Below, in pieces: positions 38,701-51,169 of a stretch of 64,000 nt of DNA (its first letter is position 1; the number at the start of each line of letters is the position of its first letter). The notes under the pieces were generated by a model. The model did not search any database and was not told the origin of the DNA. It saw nothing but the letters and a program-made list of their open reading frames with translations. The translations under genes and the position numbers were made by a program. Origin of the DNA: Artocarpus heterophyllus (Eukaryota > Streptophyta > Magnoliopsida > Rosales > Moraceae); NCBI GenBank assembly GCA_025403435.1, contig CM046337.1:5835501-5899500 (forward strand). Direction: 5' to 3'.

Positions 38701-40073
38701 GAGGGAACTTGCTTCCTTAAGGGTAGAGGACGCCGTGGCGCTTGCAATGGCTCTATGTCGACACATGAATGTGACAAGATCCGGTTTACCAGGGGAAGTT
38801 ATTTATTGAAAACACCAACCACCATGCAACTTTTTCGAAGTTGTTCTTTATTTTTGTACTGAAAGTAGCGTAACAATACTAGTTTCCTCACAATTTCTTT
38901 TCTTTTATTTTCAGCTCATTTGTACGTAGATGACTTGAAACTACATATTGAGGGACAGTTTGAAGCATTTGGTATGTTTAGCATCAAAATTAGAGTTTAC
39001 ATAAATCATTCCATGATGAAATTTACTTCACCTAAAACAGAATTATCAAATTTTAATAAGAAAATGCGATTCTTTATTGTGAGCTATCATCTAACATGAC
39101 ATGCATTTGCTTTCAGAATTGAGCAAAGAGCAATCAGACGATGCACTTTTTAAGCAGGTACCATAATTTATATTGGACTCAGTTGTCTATTATAACATGT
39201 TCCTTCTTCATGTCATAATCATTACATGCACTTTTAGACCTCTTCGCTATTGGAAGTTCTCAACATTCCCCCACCAAATTCTTGAAGTTGAGTCTCCTTT
39301 TAGCCTCTTATTCTTGTGATTTTATTTTGTAGGCTTGGCTTACATATTTCTGGAGAAGAGCCAAAAGCCATGGACTGGAACCAGATATAGCAGATGAGCA
39401 TTTAGAGTTTTGGATTAACCACAATGCCAAGCCACCAACTTCACACGATGCCGTTGACGGTATAATTCCCTCTCTTTTTGTTGTTGGGTATGCCGAGTCT
39501 AATTATCGACTTGATGTTGAGTTAGCATACGAATCTACCTTTGATACATATATTTTAGTTCCTCTAATTACACAAATATTAGGGGTTGCCGGTTTTGAAA
39601 ATCTGATTAAAAATTTGATATACAATGTGTTTGAGAGGAGTAGATATGTGATTTTCTTTAAATGTTCTAGGGCGGCTGAAAGTTTAAGTAGCTCTCACGT
39701 TGCTCTAATTACACATTTATTAGAAGGTGCCATTTTTGGAAATCTGTTTCGAAAGATAAAACACAATGAGTTTGAGAGACGTGAGACTTGTGTGATTCTC
39801 TAGTAATATCCTGCAGCGACTAAAAGACATAACCCTCAAATTGAGCGTAAACGAGTAAAAATTATTGTTTGTCTTTTTTTTCCTCGTTATTATAGCGTTT
39901 AATCTGTAACAATTCTCTCCCTCTCCTGACAAACATCTGCCTTACTTAATACAGTTGAGCGTGGCCTAATGGAGCTAAGGACGTTGGGAATTGAAACCCA
40001 ATTATGGGAAGAATCTCGGAAAGAGCTTGATCTAGACACCGACCGCAAAAGGCCGAGTCAATCTGACTTCTGA
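35769..40073 (+). pseudogene. SCD2-like coiled-coil protein gene, damaged
   Basis: SCD2 (stomatal cytokinesis defective 2) works with SCD1 in clathrin-dependent trafficking and cytokinesis. The exons follow the SCD2 order: 35769-~36070 (MDRTRQVY..., then KAAAQRLAHVMA and an acidic run), 36191-36679 (Ser/Pro-rich), 36775-36847, 37032-37073, 37338-37400, 37536-37585, 37672-37699, 37855-37932, 38014-38124, ~38213-38271, 38407-38515, ~38645-38800, ~38929-38971, 39117-39157, 39333-39459, 39955-40073 (stop). Many are textbook ([54 protein letters not shown]). Damage: a frame break in the T-run near 36000, a TAA replacing the acceptor/first codon of the KRCWLA exon near 38213, an extra T near 38480, and phase mismatches around 38645 and 38929. 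The intron 37586-37671 has a GC donor. Probably a decaying gene. Confidence 0.8.
37181..37254 (+). repeat. 37-bp tandem duplication in an SCD2-like intron
   Basis: Two adjacent copies of a 37-bp unit starting GTGCTGCAACARCCATATCC (37181-37217 and 37218-37254) differ at one internal base. They lie in the intron between the LLEK exon and the LRLAEERC exon, so they do not affect the reading frame. Confidence 0.9.
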
Positions 40074-40804
40074 TATGCAGATTTTCACCCCAAAATATTC
40101 TCCTTGATGTTGCTTTATCCCTGCACTATTCTTCTCCAGGCTGAGTTTTTGCAAGTAAAATTCGTGTCAAAATCTGTTGTAAAAGTCGCTATTTCCAATA
40201 TGTAACAAGGATAAATTTCATTACTAAGAATTGCTTCTGTCTTGTAGTTTATGACAATTTTATCCTTTCTTTGGTAACAGACATGTCTACTTTCCACTTC
40301 TCTTTTCCAACTGCATAACATCTTGCAATTTAAAAGTAGCACTCAATAAAAAATTGCAGAGTTACTATAGGAAATTTCAGAGCTCATAAATGGGTTTTAA
40401 AGTAGCATGGTATATGTGAAATTGGATAACAATTTGACAGCTGAACCACGTTGCTCAAGATCAGAAATCATTAAAAAAATTGCAAATTTGTAATCATTAT
40501 CTGCTTGAGTCAGCCAGGCATGGCTAACAATTGTAGTACATGCCTCCATTTCCACTTTAACTACATCTTTTGGCCCCATTGATCAAGTTTGGTGAAGGTT
40601 TATTATGATGCTAGCAAGTGGTAAGTAATGACTGGGATGAAAAAGTAGATGGCACTAATGCATTTCTCGGTAAAACCCTTTGGTTGAACAGGTGTTAGAA
40701 GAGTAGCTGTTTGAACTAAAAATCTTGATTTAAAAACTATAGTATGTAAGAGCTATTGATAGGATTCTTAACTATATAAGAAGAAAGTAATTCTTATTGA
40801 TGAA
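40074..40804. other. SCD2-like 3' flank and repeat-derived DNA
   Basis: No gene is recognised. The first part is the expected 3' UTR of the SCD2-like locus. At 40,680-40,760 a fragment (GGTTGAACAGGTGTTAG, then CTATAGTATGTAAGAGCT) resembles the dispersed AT-rich MITE family. Confidence 0.45.
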
Positions 40805-41597
40805 GTGTTATTATCACTAATGGCTCTTAAACTTTAGAGTCTTCTTCATTTTGTCCCCTAAACTTTTAAAATCGTCATTTTACTCTTGAACTTTTAAAAC
40901 CCCTCATTTTTCCCTTAATTTTAAAAATTACTATTTTATACCTGAATTTCCAAAGCTCTTCTCTTTGTCTTCTCAATTTTTGATTTTCTATTCAAATAGA
41001 TAGAGTTAAGCTCATATGATTTGCACATGTTTTATCACTGTTAGGTTTTGTTTTACGTTTATACTTCACTTAATGTTTTTTTAATCTGTTATCATTTAAA
41101 AAGAGTCTATATGCATATTTTCTTCTCGATAACATTTGCCGATATCTCATCATCTTTAATATATAACTCAACTTCTTTAGTATTCAAATTCAAATATTTT
41201 CGAATAATATCGACTTATTAAATGAGTTACGCATTAAAAATAGAAGAAATATGTAGGCAAACTCTTCTTAAATTAGAGTTTAGATAAAATATAGAGGCGT
41301 CAAGTGAGAGTGTAAATGTAAAACAAAATTTAAGAGTGATAAAATCTCATTTTTGTCTTTACAGATGACCCATGTGCAAATCATGTAGTTTTAATTTCGT
41401 ATATTTGAATAGAAAATCAGAAATTTTGAAGACAAAGGGAGGGACTTTGAAAGTTTAAAGGCAAAATAGTGGTATTGAAAATTGAGGAAGTAAAGTGAGA
41501 AGTTTCAAAAGATCAAGAATACAATGATTATTTTTAAAGTTTAAAGGACAAAGTGAAAAAGATTTTAAAATTTAAGGGTTATTAGTGTCAATAACTC
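40805..41597. mobile_element. 793-bp near-palindromic element with 10-bp target duplication (Mutator-like)
   Basis: The left arm (GTGTTATTATCACTAATGGC, then CTTTGTCTTCTCAATTTTTG and ATGATTTGCACATG) is repeated in inverted order in the right arm, whose reverse complement begins GAGTTATTGACACTAATAAC. Arms of about 270-300 bp match well, and complementarity continues weakly toward a centre near 41,190. The flanks TATTGATGAA (40795-40804) and TATTAATGAA (41598-41607) form a 10-bp direct repeat with one mismatch. Long TIRs with 9-10 bp duplications suggest a non-autonomous Mutator-like element. It has no coding capacity. Confidence 0.8.
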
Positions 41598-41685
41598 TAT
41601 TAATGAAAAAAACAAAACTTAACATACAATTCGCTAGTAATTGGATAAACCACTCAAATCCCCTCTGCTTGGCAAGCCAAGACTT

Positions 41686-43624
41686 TGTTGGGTTTGGTGC
41701 CCTAAAAACTGTGACATTGTACATATTGTTAATAAATAAATAAAATGACATTTATTATTATTTTGGTTGATTATATGTATTATGAATACATTTATAAACA
41801 TTAAGAAAAATCCATTATTATTTATGTAACTATAAATTTAGCATATAAGTGTTATTTGCTTAGGGATAAAATTTATAGATAATAATCTAAATAGCCCGTA
41901 ATAATTAATTAAAGTTTGGGATCTTTAATTAAAAATTACAAGTACGGTCCAATCTCATCTAAAATGAAATAGTCATTATCCGGACTATTAATGTAGAGAC
42001 ATTGGATTGGAGGTACTTTATATAATGAGATTATATAGGACTGGACCAGATAAATTATGAATCTCTAATAATCATCCGTTACAAATAGAGTATTCAAATT
42101 TATCACTGAGATGATCATATATTTGACAGTCTTAATCCTGAGTATTTATTAGACTCCTATTTATTGCATTATGTTTTTTGACTTGCATGGTAAGATTTGT
42201 CTAAGCACAGATTATAACTTAGCATCTTGAAACATAAAGTAATAAATGGCTGGGAATAATATTATACAGATATGGAATCCATTCCTTCCCTATGGAAGTT
42301 AGAAAAATAGTTCTCTTGAGTGATAATTCAAGGTTTGAACAATAGAGCGCTCGTTCATAATAAGATTATGAATTAATTGTTCATTAGAGAATTATTGGAA
42401 CTCAAGGATAAAGATGTAATAAGAGAGGTGAACGGAAATTGAACCTAGCTCTTATTATGAACTATTTATGGAGGACTGACTTATATGTAATGATTATATC
42501 AACGAACTACTCGTTAATTTTCTTTGAGTAATTTCATTATAATCTCAAGAGTTCAGTTTCAGGTTTTTAGTGGAGTAACACTGAAACTAATAAATTTGGC
42601 ACATTAATTAAAGAGTTTGATTAAATATCAAATTTATTGGAGCTTGGGTTATAGGTCCATAGGTCCCCAATACCACATCTGTAACACTATATTGGATTTT
42701 TGCATAAAATGAATTATATATGTTTAATTCGGAATTAGTGAATTCTGAATTAAGTTTTTCACACTTGAATTATTAACGTGATACAGAAAAATGTTCTCTG
42801 TGACACATAATGTAATGTGATAAATGTTATCACATTTAACTAAGCATTAGTTAATTAATTGATTATTGTTAAAATCTATTCTTAAATAAATGTGATTTAT
42901 TTTTGAATTAAGATTTATATATATATATGGTTTTGAACCAAATCTTTTTATATATATATATAAGATTTTATAATATATTAATATATATATTAATATAATA
43001 TTATAAAAAAAAAGAAGGAAACGTGAAAGTCACGTTTCCCTTATATATATATATATATATAAAAGGAACCGAATCACTCCAAAAAAAAAAAAAAGAAGGT
43101 AAACTTTCTTTCACGGTGACTTATATATGTATATGTGTATGTGTGTGTGAGACCGGATCAATGATTCGGGAAACAAAGAAAGAAGAAAAAGAAAAAGAAA
43201 AAAGAAAAGGGAAAGTAAAATTACTAATTGCTCAGATATAAAAAAGAGAGATAGATGTTATCTCAATAGAATTTTGATTCACATAATTTTTAGAGAGAAA
43301 AACTGAGAGTTCTTCTCTAAAGAAAAAAGTCTGCTATCTCATGTGTTGAGTACATAGCAGATTTAGAAAAGTGTGAGGAAAATTCATTCTTGCAGTTTGA
43401 CGCCCACTCGTCTTTCCATTGGTGTGGAGGCCTGGTTTTGAAGATCGTGGTGTCAAAGAGGAAAGCTAGGATACCCTGATAGTCTTCAAAAGGTTAGTAA
43501 TAAATTCATAAAGCTTTCTATAATTAAAATTATATATCTATTCCCGATGAACAAAGTTTTCAGAAAAATTTTTGTTTATCAACGATCCGTTCCTTCCGCT
43601 GCGTTTCATGTTTTAATTCCAACA
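41686..43624 (+). repeat. 5' LTR of the Copia element
   Basis: This 1,939-bp LTR begins TGTTGGGTTTGGTGCCCTAA and ends TTTTAATTCCAACA. It is nearly the same length as the 3' LTR (1,938 bp). TA-dinucleotide runs at 42,918-42,962 and 43,045-43,062 differ in length between the LTRs, and a short tract near 43,070 is present only in the 3' copy. Confidence 0.96.
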
Positions 43625-43626
43625 AA

Positions 43627-43641
43627 TGGCATCAGAGCGGG
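43627..43641 (+). other. Primer-binding site of the Copia element
   Basis: TGGCATCAGAGCGGG lies two bases after the 5' LTR. It matches the initiator tRNA-Met complementary site (consensus TGGTATCAGAGC) typical of plant Copia elements, with one mismatch. Confidence 0.85.
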
Positions 43642-45218
43642 TTATAGTATATATAATTTTAATTAAACATTATTTTATTTTGATGATATCGTGTTTTTTA
43701 TGCATGTTTGTGGGCACTTTGCATCTTTGTTAATTTTTATTCATGTGATGAATGGTTGTTTAATGAATGGATTTTTAGTCGTTAATTATATGGTCCTTTT
43801 GGATTAATAATTTTATTTTCAGTTTGATTAGATCAATCTGTGTAAACCCATAAAGGGGTATAGGATTTTTGTAATTTATTATTATTATTATTATTATTAT
43901 TTTCTCTTCTCTTCTCTCCTCTCATTCACTCGCAACACGTGGAGCGATGAAGAAAAATATGTCCATTGGGTTTTTTTTTGGCCCAGTTGAGAACTTTGGG
44001 CATGTCAAATTTCAAAGGTAATCCAGCAAATTGTTGCACAATAAACCACTTAATGAAGACTGCAAAATTGGAGCAGGGAATTATGTATAAATTACAAGAA
44101 GACTCCTGTAATTTTATTTTATTTTATTTTTTGTTGTAATTTTAATTATCCAAAAGGACCCGGTCAAAAATTCATTGTTTATTTTTATTTTTATTTTCAT
44201 GTGATGATTGTGATAACATGTTCATGCATGATAACATGTCATCTAGGAAAGTGCCCACTTATAGTTATTGTAACATGACATGCATACACTTGGCATATTA
44301 TTTTTATAAAGGAGTTTATAAAATGATTTAATATGTGTTAGCATTAATTTAATGAGATTAAATTAATTGGGTTGGTTTTATAGAATCTTAATTTATTAAT
44401 CAACCAAATAATGTGAATTTAGTTTTAATAGTTAAGACTTGGTAAAATTCACATTAATTCTAAGTTATCTAATTTTAAATTGTTTAATATTCGGTAACTT
44501 AGACAATTCATAATAAACTTAGATTTTTTAAAAATATGGTAATTTATTTAAGTGTAAATAGAATGAGATTCTATTAACACATAATGTAATCTAGTAATTA
44601 AAAATTGTTTTTATCTACTAGAATTATGAAACATATGATGTTTTATAAGATAAAACACATCTTTTAAAATAATGAGTGGGAGAAGGTAATATGACAATAT
44701 AACCTACGGTCTCCACTATTAGTACAACACCATGAGATTTAGGTGGCGCCTCGCGACCCTTTGATTTCGTCCTCCCTACGGAAGGTGTCCATTTAAATCA
44801 ATATCAAGGTTGGCTTCCTTGAGATAGGATTTTATAATGTATTTCAAAATTGACCTACCCTACGGCGGTAATTTTGAGTTAAGTTGTTAAAATCCAAAAT
44901 AGTGGGTTACACTCATAAAGACATAATTAAATTGTTAATTATATCTTGACCAAAATAAACGGTTATTAATAAATATAGAAAATATGAGATATTTTGAATA
45001 TATTTATTAATTGAGAATGTCTCAATTCAATTCATAAATAATTTGACATACCCTACGGCGGCACTTTATTTATTAAAATTGAATAATCGTGGAATTAGTA
45101 AAATATTTTATGTTTTTCATATGCATCATGCATCACGTTTACTATTCCAAAACATATATTTATGATGTTTATGCAACCATTTTAATTTATGCTATTTTAT
45201 TTATTTATTACAGCAACA
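43642..45218 (+). other. Copia internal leader before gag, non-coding
   Basis: About 1.6 kb between primer-binding site and gag holds no open frame of note. Two CCTACGGCGG-type motifs (about 44,861 and 45,052) recur. Just before the gag start is a pyrimidine-rich TTTATTTATTACAG, which could act as a splice acceptor for a subgenomic gag message; that is speculation. Confidence 0.5.
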
Positions 45219-46511
45219 ATGTCTAATCTAATCATCGCAATTCTCTCAAATGAAAAATTAACCGGAGATAATTTTGTCAAGTGGAAGAGTAACATGAACA
45301 TTGTACTAATTTGCGAAAGTTACAAGTTTATCCTAACGGAGGAATGTCCTCTAGAGCCTGCTACAAATGCTCCTCGTAATGTACGGGAAGTATATGATCG
45401 TTGGATCGAGGCGAATAATAAGGCCCACTGTTTTCTTTTGGCTGGGATGTCTGATGTGCTTAGGATGGAGCACGAAAGCATGGAGACCGCTTATGAGATA
45501 ATGCAGTCTCTGCAAGACATGTTTGGTAAACCTTCTAAAAAGGCACGCCACGAAGCCGTTAAGGCAGTAATGAATGCAAAAATGAAGGCAGGAATTTCGG
45601 TCAGAGAACATGTTCTCAACATGGTTAACTATCTCCATGAAGCTGAGGTCAACGGGGTTATGATAGATGAAGCCACACAGGTGGGGATGATTTTGGAAAC
45701 CCTCTCCCCTGCGTTCCTTCAGTTCAAAAGCAACTATTTCATGAACAAGCTGAAATATAACATGACTGAGTTGCTTAATGAGCTTCAAACCTTCAAGTCT
45801 ATTTTGAAAGAAAAGACTAAAGAAGCTGAGGCAAATGTTGCAGAAGCTCAACCCTCCTCTTCTGCCCAAAAGAATAAGAAGAGGAAGGGGACTGAAGGAA
45901 GTGGTAAGTCTAAGAATGGAGGGCAACCTAAGAAGAACAAAAGCAACAACAACAAAAAGAGCTCAAACCAAAAGAAGCCTAAAGGAAAATGTTTCCATTG
46001 CGGCGTAGTTGGGCACTGGAAGAGAAACTGTAAGAAGTATCTTCAGGAGCTCAAAGAAAAGAAGAACAACGGTAAATCAGATTTACTCGTTTTAGAAGCT
46101 TGTTTAGTTGAAGATGATACTTCACCTTGGATAATTGATTCAGGGGCAACTAACCATGTTTGTTCTTCTTTGCAGATGCTTAGTTCTTCAAGGGAGCTTG
46201 CCGACGAGGAACAAACGATGAGAGTGGGAACGGGAGAGGTTGTTTCGGCAAGAGCAGTGGGAGTTGTTAAACTTTATTTTAGAAATAAGTTTTTAATTTT
46301 AGACAATGTTTATTACATTCCTTGTTTTCGTAGAAATTTGATTTCTGTTTCCAGGTTATTTGAACAAATGTTTAATGTTTCTTTTAATAATAATTATTTT
46401 AATATTTCTAGAAATGGTTTGGATATTTGTTCTGCGCATCTGGAAAATGGGCTTTACACCTTAAGGCCCAACGAAAAAACACTGCTCAAATACCGAAATG
46501 TTCAAAGTTGA
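45219..46511 (+). CDS. Copia gag-protease open reading frame
   Basis: The 430-residue open frame starts at MSNLIIAILSNEKLTGDN, the usual N-terminus of plant Copia GAG. A helical capsid-like region (about residues 1-200) is followed by a Lys/Asn-rich basic linker and a CCHC zinc knuckle, CFHCGVVGHWKRNC, near residue 265. The aspartic protease motif WIIDSGATNH lies about 40 residues further on. Translation stops at a TGA at 46509-46511, before the integrase, while the next frame overlaps by 14 nt; the family normally has one continuous polyprotein, so this is a lesion, not a programmed signal. An upstream in-frame ATG at 45189 exists but lacks similarity. Confidence 0.9.
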   Translation: MSNLIIAILSNEKLTGDNFVKWKSNMNIVLICESYKFILTEECPLEPATNAPRNVREVYDRWIEANNKAHCFLLAGMSDVLRMEHESMETAYEIMQSLQDMFGKPSKKARHEAVKAVMNAKMKAGISVREHVLNMVNYLHEAEVNGVMIDEATQVGMILETLSPAFLQFKSNYFMNKLKYNMTELLNELQTFKSILKEKTKEAEANVAEAQPSSSAQKNKKRKGTEGSGKSKNGGQPKKNKSNNNKKSSNQKKPKGKCFHCGVVGHWKRNCKKYLQELKEKKNNGKSDLLVLEACLVEDDTSPWIIDSGATNHVCSSLQMLSSSRELADEEQTMRVGTGEVVSARAVGVVKLYFRNKFLILDNVYYIPCFRRNLISVSRLFEQMFNVSFNNNYFNISRNGLDICSAHLENGLYTLRPNEKTLLKYRNVQS

Positions 46512-49217
46512 ACAACCTAAACCCAAGAAGCAAAAGATTTCTTCTAATAATGAAACATACCTATGGCACCTTAGATTAGGTCACGTCAACCTTGACAGAA
46601 TTAACAGACTGGTAAAGGAAGGTCCTTTAAAAGAGCTAAAAGTTAGTTTTCTATCAGTTTGTGAATCTTGTCTTGAAGGTAAAATGACTAAGAGGCATTT
46701 CTCTGCAAAAAGCAAAAGGCAAAAGGGCCAAGGAACCACTTGAGCTAATACATTCAGACGTCTGTGGTCCAATGAATGTACAAGCACGTGATGGTTACGA
46801 ATATTTCGTCACATTTATTGACGATTATTCAAGGTATGGTTACATATACCTAATGCAAAGGAAATCTGAAACTTTTGGAAAGTTCAAAGAATTCCAAGCG
46901 GAAGCTGAAAAGCAATTAGGAAAGACGGTGAAGAGTCTTCGATCTGATCGAGGAGAAGAATACCTTGATACTGAATTCAAGGACTATTTGATAGAACATG
47001 GTATTCTATCACAACTCACCGCACCTGGAACACCACAACAAAATGGTGTTGCAGAGAGAAGAAATAGAATGTTGCTTGATATGGTGAGATCCATGCTTAG
47101 CTACTCATCATTACCCACTTCATTTTGGGGATATGAACTACAAACTGCAGTATATCTTCTAAACATAGTTTCATCTAAGTCTATTTCAAAAACACCTTTA
47201 GAGTTATGGAATGGTCGCAAACCTAGTATGCGACATATCCGTATATAAGGGTGTCCAGCACATGTGCTGAAAGGTAAGACTGGGAAGTTGGAACCACGTT
47301 CTGAAGTATGCTTATTTGTGGGATACCCAAAGGGAATGAGGGGAGGTTTGTTTTATAGTCCACAGGAAAATAAAGTATTTGTATCGACAAATGCCACTTT
47401 TCTCGAGAATGATTATATGACAAACTATAAACCTCGTAGCAAAGTTGTACTTGAAGAGTTACTTTCTGATCAGATCAGACCGCAACCGACAACTGTTGTC
47501 GAATGACAAAATGAGAAGACCACATCTCCCTATCATAATGTCATACCACCTCGACGTAGTGGGAGGGTTATGAGACCACCTTCTCGTTACAGGGAACTTG
47601 GAGAAGCAAATGTTGCTGTCTTTGATAATGGTGAAGATGATCCATTGACATATCGTGATGCAATGGAAGTTTCTGAGAAGGAAAAATGGCTGGAGGCTAT
47701 GAACCTTAAAATGGAGTCCATGTACTCCAATTCAGTCTGGGATCTTATAGACCTACCTGAAGGGATAAAACCCATAGGGTGCAAATGGATTTACAAGAAG
47801 AAAAGAGGAGTGGATGGGAAAGTTGAGACTTTCAAAGCTAGGCTTGTGGCAAAGGGTTATACCCAAAAGGAGGGAGTTGACTATGAAGAAACTTTCTCGC
47901 CTGTAGCTATGCTTAAATCCATTCGGATTCTTTTATCCATTGCTGCTTGTCTTGATTATGAGATATGGCAAATGGATGTCAAGACTGCCTTTTTGAATGG
48001 CTATCTTGAGGAAAGCATCTATATGGTGCAACCAGAAGGGTTTGTAGTCAAAGGTCAAGAGCAAAAGTTTACAAGTTGCAGATGTCCATCTATGGACTCA
48101 AGCAAGCTTCAAGATCTTGGAACTTGAGATTTGATGAAGCGATCAAATCTTATGGTTTCGATTAAAATATTGATGAACCTTGTGTTTACAAGTACATCAA
48201 AGATAAGAAGGTGGTCTTATTGGTTCTTTATGTAGATGATATCCTACTCATTGGGAATGATGTAGGCGTATTATCTGATGTAAAGAAATGGCTCGCCAGC
48301 AATTTCCAAATGAAAGATTTAGGAGAAGCAAGTTATGTTCTTGGAATCCAACTCATAAGAGATCGCAAGAACAACTGTTGGCGCTGTCTCAGGCATCGTA
48401 TATCGATAAGGTGCTTATCAGATTTTCGATGCAAAACTCCAAGAAAGGTAATTTGCCTACACGTCATGGAGTTTATCTTTCAAAAGAGCAGTGTCCTATG
48501 ACACCTCAAGAGGAAGAAAATATGAGACGGGTACCCTATGCATCTGCAGTAGGAAGTCTAATGTATGCCATATTGTGTACAAGACCTGACATTTGCTATG
48601 CGATGGGTATAGTCAGTCGGTATCAATCCAACCCAGGATTAGATCATTGGGTAGCGGTTAAACATATTCTCAAGTATCTTAGGAGAACGAGAAACTATAT
48701 GCTAGTTTATTCTGGTGAGAATTTGATTCCCATTGGATACACTGATTCTGATTTTCAATCAGACAAAGACACACGTAAATCTACGTCTGGATCAGTGTTT
48801 ACTTTTGATGATGGAGCCATAGTTTGGAGAAGCATCAAACAATCTTGTATTGCTGATTCAACTATGGAAGCAGAATAAGTAGCTGCTTGTGAAGCAGCTA
48901 AAGAAGCTGTTTGGCTCCGTAAGTTCTTAAATAATTTGGAAGTAGTTCCAGGCATGGATAAACAACTCACACTGTATTGTGACAACAGTGGTGCAGTGGC
49001 AAATTCAAGAGAACCTAGAAGCCACAAAAGAGGAAAGCATATAGAAAGAAAATATCATTTGAGTAGAGAGATAGTGCATCAAGGCGATGTGGAAGTTGTG
49101 AAGATAGCGTCGGAAAACAACCTTGCCGACCCTTTCACCAAGACGTTACCTGCAAAGAGCTTTGAGGAGGGACACTTGGAAGGCTTAGGTCTTAGAAACA
49201 TATCTCACCTGCTTTAG
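46498..49217 (+). pseudogene. Copia pol remnant: integrase, reverse transcriptase, RNase H
   Basis: Segments in order: GAG-pre-integrase HHCC region (WHLRLGHVN, CESCLEGK) at 46560-46700; integrase core ([24 protein letters not shown], the DDE residues) at 46750-47240; reverse transcriptase (KWIYKKKRGVDGK near 47790, MDVKTAFLNGYLEE near 47990, YVDD near 48230); RNase H (YTDSDFQSDKDTRKSTSGS near 48740, ending HLL at 49216). Breaks: a frameshift near 46735, stops at 47247 and 47504, a frameshift near 48067, a stop at 48164, a frameshift near 48376 and a stop at 48877. The element cannot make functional enzymes itself. Confidence 0.93.
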
Positions 49218-49219
49218 GG

Positions 49220-49231
49220 CAAGTGGGAGAT
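49220..49231 (+). other. Polypurine tract before the 3' LTR
   Basis: The purine-rich stretch CAAGTGGGAGAT lies directly upstream of the 3' LTR terminus TGTTGGG. Its position and composition fit the plus-strand primer site of LTR retrotransposons. Confidence 0.75.
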
Positions 49232-51169
49232 TGTTGGGTTTGGTGCCCTAAAAGCTGTGACATTGTACATATTGTCAATAAATAAATAAAATGACATTTA
49301 TTATTATTTTGGTTGATTATATGTATTATGAATACATTTATAAACATCAAGAAAATTCTATGGTTATTTATGTAACTATAAATTTAGCATATAAGTGTTA
49401 TTTGCTTAGGGATAAAATTTATAGATAATAATCTAAATAGTCCGTAATAATTAATTAAAGTTTGGGATCTTTAATTAAAAATTACAAGTACGGTCCAATC
49501 TCATCTAAAATGAAATAGTCATTATCCGGACTATTAATGTAGAGACATTGGATTGGAGGTACTTTATATAATGAGATTATATAGGACTGGACCAAATAAA
49601 TTATGAATCTCTAATAATCATCCGTTACAAATAGAGTATTCAAATTTATCACTGAGATAATCATATATTTGACAGTGTTAATCCTGAGTATTTATTAGAC
49701 TCCTATTTATTACATTATGTTTTTTGACTTGCATGGTAAGATTTGTCTAAGCACAGATTATAACTTAGCATCTTGAAAACATAAAGTAATAAATGGCTGG
49801 GAATAATATTATACAGATATGGAATCCATTCCTTCCCTATGGAAGTTAGAAAAATAGTTCTCTTGAGTGATAATTCAAGGTTTGAACAATAGAGCGCTCG
49901 TTCATAATAAGATTATGAATTAATTGTTCATTAGAGAATTATTGGAACTCAAGGATAAAGATATAATAAGAGAGGTGAACAGAAATTGAACCTAGCTCTT
50001 ATTATGAACTATTTATGGAGGACTGACTTATATGTAATGATTATATCAATGGACTACTCGTTAATTTTCTTTGAGTAATTTCACTATAATCTCAAGAATT
50101 CAGTTTCAGGTTTTTAGTGGAGTAACACTGAAACTAATAAATTTGGCACATTAATTAAAAAGTTTGATTAAATGTCAAATTTATTAGAGCTTGGGTTATA
50201 GGTCCATAGGTCCCCAATACCACCTCTGTAACACTATATTGAATTTTTTCATAGAATGAATTATACATGTTTAATTCAGAGTTAGTGAATTCTGAATTAA
50301 GTTTTTCACACTTGAATTATTAACGTGACACAGAAAAATGTTCTCTGTGACACATAATGTAATGTGATAAATGTTATCACATTTAACTGAGCATTAGTTA
50401 ATTAATTGATTATTGTTAAAATCTATTCTTAAATAAATGTGATTTATTTTTGAATTGAGATTTATATATATATATATATGGTTTTGAACCAAATCTTTAT
50501 ATATATATATATATATAAGATTTTATAATATATTAATATAATATTATAAAAAAAGAAAGGAAACGTGAAAGTCATGTTTCCCTTATATATATATATATAT
50601 ATAAAAGGAACCGAATCAGTGATTTGGTTCAAAAAAAAAGAAAGGTAAACTTCCTTTCACGGTGACTTATATATGCATATGTGTATGTGTGTGTGAGACC
50701 GGATCAATGATTCGGGAAACAAAGAAAGAAGAAAAAGAAAAAGAAAAAAAAAAAAGGAAAGTAAAATTACTAATGGCTCAGATATAAAAAAGAGAGATAA
50801 CAGTTATCTCAATAGAATTTTGATTTACATAATTTTTAGAGAGAAAAACTGAGAGTTCTTCTCTAAAGAAAAAAGTCTGCTATCTCATGTGTTGAGTACA
50901 TAGCAGATTTAGAAAAGTGTGAGGAAAATTCATTCTTGCAGTTTGACGCCCACTCGTCTTTCCATTGGTGTGGAGGCCTGGTTTTGAAGATCGTGGTGTC
51001 AAAGAGGAAAGCTAGGATATACTGATGGTCTTCAAAAGGTTAGTAATAAATTCCTAAAGCTTTCTATAATTAAAATTATATATCTATTACCGATGAACAA
51101 AGTTTTCAGAAAATTTTTGTTTGTTAACGATCCGTTCCTTCCGCTGCGTTTCATGTTTTAATTCCAACA
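49232..51169 (+). repeat. 3' LTR of the Copia element
   Basis: This 1,938-bp copy of the 5' LTR shares its ends and begins TGTTGGGTTTGGTGCCCTAA. Early differences include CTAAAAGCTG versus CTAAAAACTG and ATTGTCAAT versus ATTGTTAAT. The downstream flank GACTT repeats the upstream target sequence. Confidence 0.96.

Larger units (their letters stand above)
41686..51169 (+). mobile_element. Full-length Ty1/Copia LTR retrotransposon, coding region decayed
   Basis: The element spans 9,484 bp between 5-bp target duplications GACTT (41681-41685 and 51170-51174). The LTRs are 41686-43624 and 49232-51169 and both have TGTTGGG...CCAACA ends. A tRNA-Met-type primer-binding site follows the 5' LTR and a purine-rich tract precedes the 3' LTR. 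Domain order is GAG, protease, integrase, reverse transcriptase, RNase H, which defines Copia. The LTRs differ by scattered substitutions and small indels, apparently a few percent, so the insertion is moderately young. Several stops and frameshifts kill the polyprotein. It inserted 84 bp from the palindromic element. Confidence 0.97.
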
